From: Acorus gramineus
Taxonomy: Eukaryota; Streptophyta; Magnoliopsida; Acorales; Acoraceae
NCBI GenBank assembly: GCA_030737835.1
Contig: CM060851.1
Span: 1,240,001 to 1,304,000 of the forward strand
Direction of reading: 5' to 3'
Length of the DNA: 64,000 nucleotides
The position numbers and the translations under genes are program-made. Under the pieces are notes generated by a model. The model was not told the DNA's origin, ran no database searches, and saw only the letters and a program-made list of their open reading frames with translations. Below, piece after piece: positions 62,604-64,000 of this stretch; within the stretch, counting starts at the first letter, position 1, and every line of letters begins with the position of its first letter.

Positions 62604-62924
62604 CTACTTGATATACTGCGAGACCCACTTGAAACCGTCTCCATAGCCCATCTTGCGAACAATGCTGCACATGAACACCTCGAGAGGACGGACATTGGAG
62701 TCCGTGAGGTTCACCTTGCCCTTCCCGGTGGTGAAGTTGGTTAGCCCTAGATAGTACCGGAGCTCCTCCTCAGAAGCCGCATATGGGATGTCGATCTTGT
62801 TGCCTAGGATGAGGAATGGGACAGTGACGAGCGAATCATCCGAAAGGAGAGCATCGAGCTCCTTCTTGGATTCCGCGAACCTTTCTTTGTCAAAGGCATC
62901 AACCAAATAAACCACTGCATCGAC
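62604..62924 (-). CDS. SAR1: SAR1 small GTPase, last exon (COPII)
   Basis: The exon starts after a TCACAG acceptor at 62924 and ends at TAG (62606-62604). It gives 106 residues, [20 protein letters not shown] to FKWVSQYIK. The G4 box NKID ([10 protein letters not shown]) and the G5-region CSIV ([14 protein letters not shown]) are present, and the sequence fits the last 106 residues of the usual 193. SAR1 in its GTP form inserts in the ER membrane and recruits Sec23/24 to start COPII vesicle budding. The exons with the N-terminal helix, P-loop and switch regions lie beyond the right edge, since no matching exon occurs in 62925-64000; the intron is therefore over 1 kb. The frame beyond the acceptor ([11 protein letters not shown]) is intron. 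Confidence 0.96.
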   Translation of the reverse strand, partial: VDAVVYLVDAFDKERFAESKKELDALLSDDSLVTVPFLILGNKIDIPYAASEEELRYYLGLTNFTTGKGKVNLTDSNVRPLEVFMCSIVRKMGYGDGFKWVSQYIK

Positions 62925-63206
62925 CTGTGATGATTTATCGTATGGTGAAAAGTCTATGAAGATAGTGTACACATAACACATACATGTTAAATAGCGTCAC
63001 AGAATAGATTGTATCAGATTGTGGCAAAGACGCATTCAGGTTTAATGATGAACAATGAAGGAGCAGAACATGAAAACATGAATCCACGTATTGCAAAGGG
63101 ATTAAATTTGTTCCATGTTGTTCCTGGTTCCTTTTTTAAGGAAAAGATGGGATGATCACCTAATTTATTGAACTGCTAAACGTCCACGAAAAGGAAGATA
63201 ACCAAA

Positions 63207-63290
63207 CAACCTACTGACAAGTTGTTAGAGACGCCCTCTCTTTTCTAAGGATTCTATCTTCGAGTCTTACTCCTTCTGATAGAGTAGATT
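63207..63290 (+). repeat. tRNA-like SINE fragment
   Basis: ACTGACAAGTTGTTAGAGACG then ATCTTCGAGTCTTAC (B-box-like). A relative of the fragments at 31008 and 53511. Confidence 0.35.
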
Positions 63291-63384
63291 TAACGAAGGG
63301 ATAAAAAACTGTTCTACTGAAAAAATGGGACATAAAATAACAAAATGAAAATAAGGAAAGATGGAAAATATCAATTGAGGTTGG

Positions 63385-63470
63385 ACCCATAGCTCAATGA
63401 TGGAGAACAGAATTAGCAACCACAAGGTCTTGGGTTCAAATCTCATTGCTAACCTATAAAAAAAACTCCC
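63385..63470 (+). repeat. tRNA-like SINE head, second type
   Basis: CCCATAGCTCAATGATGGAG (A box) and CTTGGGTTCAAATCTCATTG (B box) are at tRNA-like spacing, but the acceptor stem does not pair, so it is not a tRNA gene. Followed by a short A run. Confidence 0.5.
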
Positions 63471-63751
63471 CATGGTACCTCAAATTAGCACTTGTGCACC
63501 TAAACTGAACATAAAGTTGTCCCCCAAAACACATAATTTGGATGTAACACCTTTGACAAATGCTGGTCTTGGAACTCAGCAGAAAGATGGTTTGTCTTAT
63601 TACCTTGTACCATGCGCCTGAACATGGTGCTGCTCTTGGAACTCAAGTCAGTCACATTTTTCATGGTGCAGCTGCAGAGGTGAACACAGGTTGAATGATT
63701 TTTTTTCTTAACCAGTTCGACTTAATATTCCAGCTTTAATTCAAGCTCCTC

Positions 63752-63809
63752 ACCAACAATAGTTTAAAGGTGAGGGTAACGACAACAATAGTTTAAAGAT
63801 GAGGGTAAC
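63752..63809. repeat. 29-bp tandem duplication
   Basis: ACAATAGTTTAAAGRTGAGG followed by GTAACGA occurs twice in direct succession. Confidence 0.8.
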
Positions 63810-63829
63810 GAAATCTTCACTTTGATCAG

Positions 63830-63925
63830 AGCAGCAGTCCACCTGACTATCGCGATGGAACATAATCATGTCCTCAGCAGTCCATTTGATGATCAAGATG
63901 GAACATAATCATGTCCTCAAGTCAG
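63830..63925. repeat. tandem duplication of about 51 bp
   Basis: GCAGTCCA, then GATGGAACATAATCATGTCC and TCA, occurs twice with small differences. Confidence 0.75.
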
Positions 63926-64000
63926 TCTCCATAGGAATGAATTTATCAGCTGGGAAACAACTCAAGATGAAACCAGATAGACTGGCCTTCCTCAAGCTTG

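Larger units (their letters stand above)
62925..64000 (-). other. SAR1 intron sequence with small repeats
   Basis: No SAR1 exon was found here. It holds two tRNA-like SINE fragments (63207, 63385) and two short tandem duplications listed separately. Confidence 0.7.

Noticed and set aside
63385-63470. Candidate tRNA gene
   Set aside because: A and B boxes are present, but the ends do not form an acceptor stem and no anticodon arm is convincing; read as a SINE head.
63267-63660. Upstream SAR1 exon
   Set aside because: I looked for the switch-region exon (DLGGH, RRVWKDYYAK) on the minus strand up to 64000 and found no match, so it must lie outside the window.

Overview
The window is nuclear DNA from a flowering plant, most likely a eudicot. 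It is AT-rich, and its six genes are interrupted by many AT-rich introns. Five of them are recognised plant genes: an AGO5-type Argonaute, the UTP4/POPCORN WD40 protein, ATP10, a GPI-type aspartic protease and a SAR1 GTPase. Intergenic DNA is packed with small inverted-repeat transposons (MITEs), SINE and LINE relics, minisatellites and one plastid-DNA insert. I cannot name the species. All exon models were built by hand from reading frame and GT/AG sites, and every coding phase was checked to close.

Layout. 1-3217 (minus): 5' part of an AGO5-like gene running off the left edge. 3.2-14.4 kb: no gene; foldback and TIR MITEs, including one inserted into itself. 14.4-17.9 kb: a TIR-bounded segment of about 3.55 kb that holds a promoter, a leader exon and two exons of a small GRF-type zinc-finger protein. 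17.9-20.9 kb: repeats, a possible solo LTR and the PCN promoter. 20961-29348 (plus): a complete 11-exon UTP4/PCN gene of 817 codons plus stop. 30328-35987 (plus): a complete 7-exon ATP10 gene (264 aa). 36797-37021 (minus): a small single-exon gene. 37.0-40.6 kb: MITEs and a SINE with clear target duplications. 40630-44883 (minus): a complete 10-exon aspartic protease (522 aa). 45.0-62.6 kb: a gene-poor block with a double-minisatellite element, an ndhB plastid insert, foldback elements, a CpG-rich island inside (TA)n and three copies of one TAA-targeting MITE. 62604-62924 (minus): the last exon of SAR1, whose gene continues beyond the right edge.

The genes do not form a pathway; they are ordinary neighbours (small-RNA silencing, rRNA processing, mitochondrial ATP synthase assembly, secreted proteolysis, COPII transport). 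I found no convincing undescribed system. The most interesting items are the GRF-gene-carrying TIR element, the self-nested MITE, the two-array minisatellite element, the (TA)n-flanked CpG-rich insertion, and the tandemly repeated site II motifs upstream of the ribosome-biogenesis gene.
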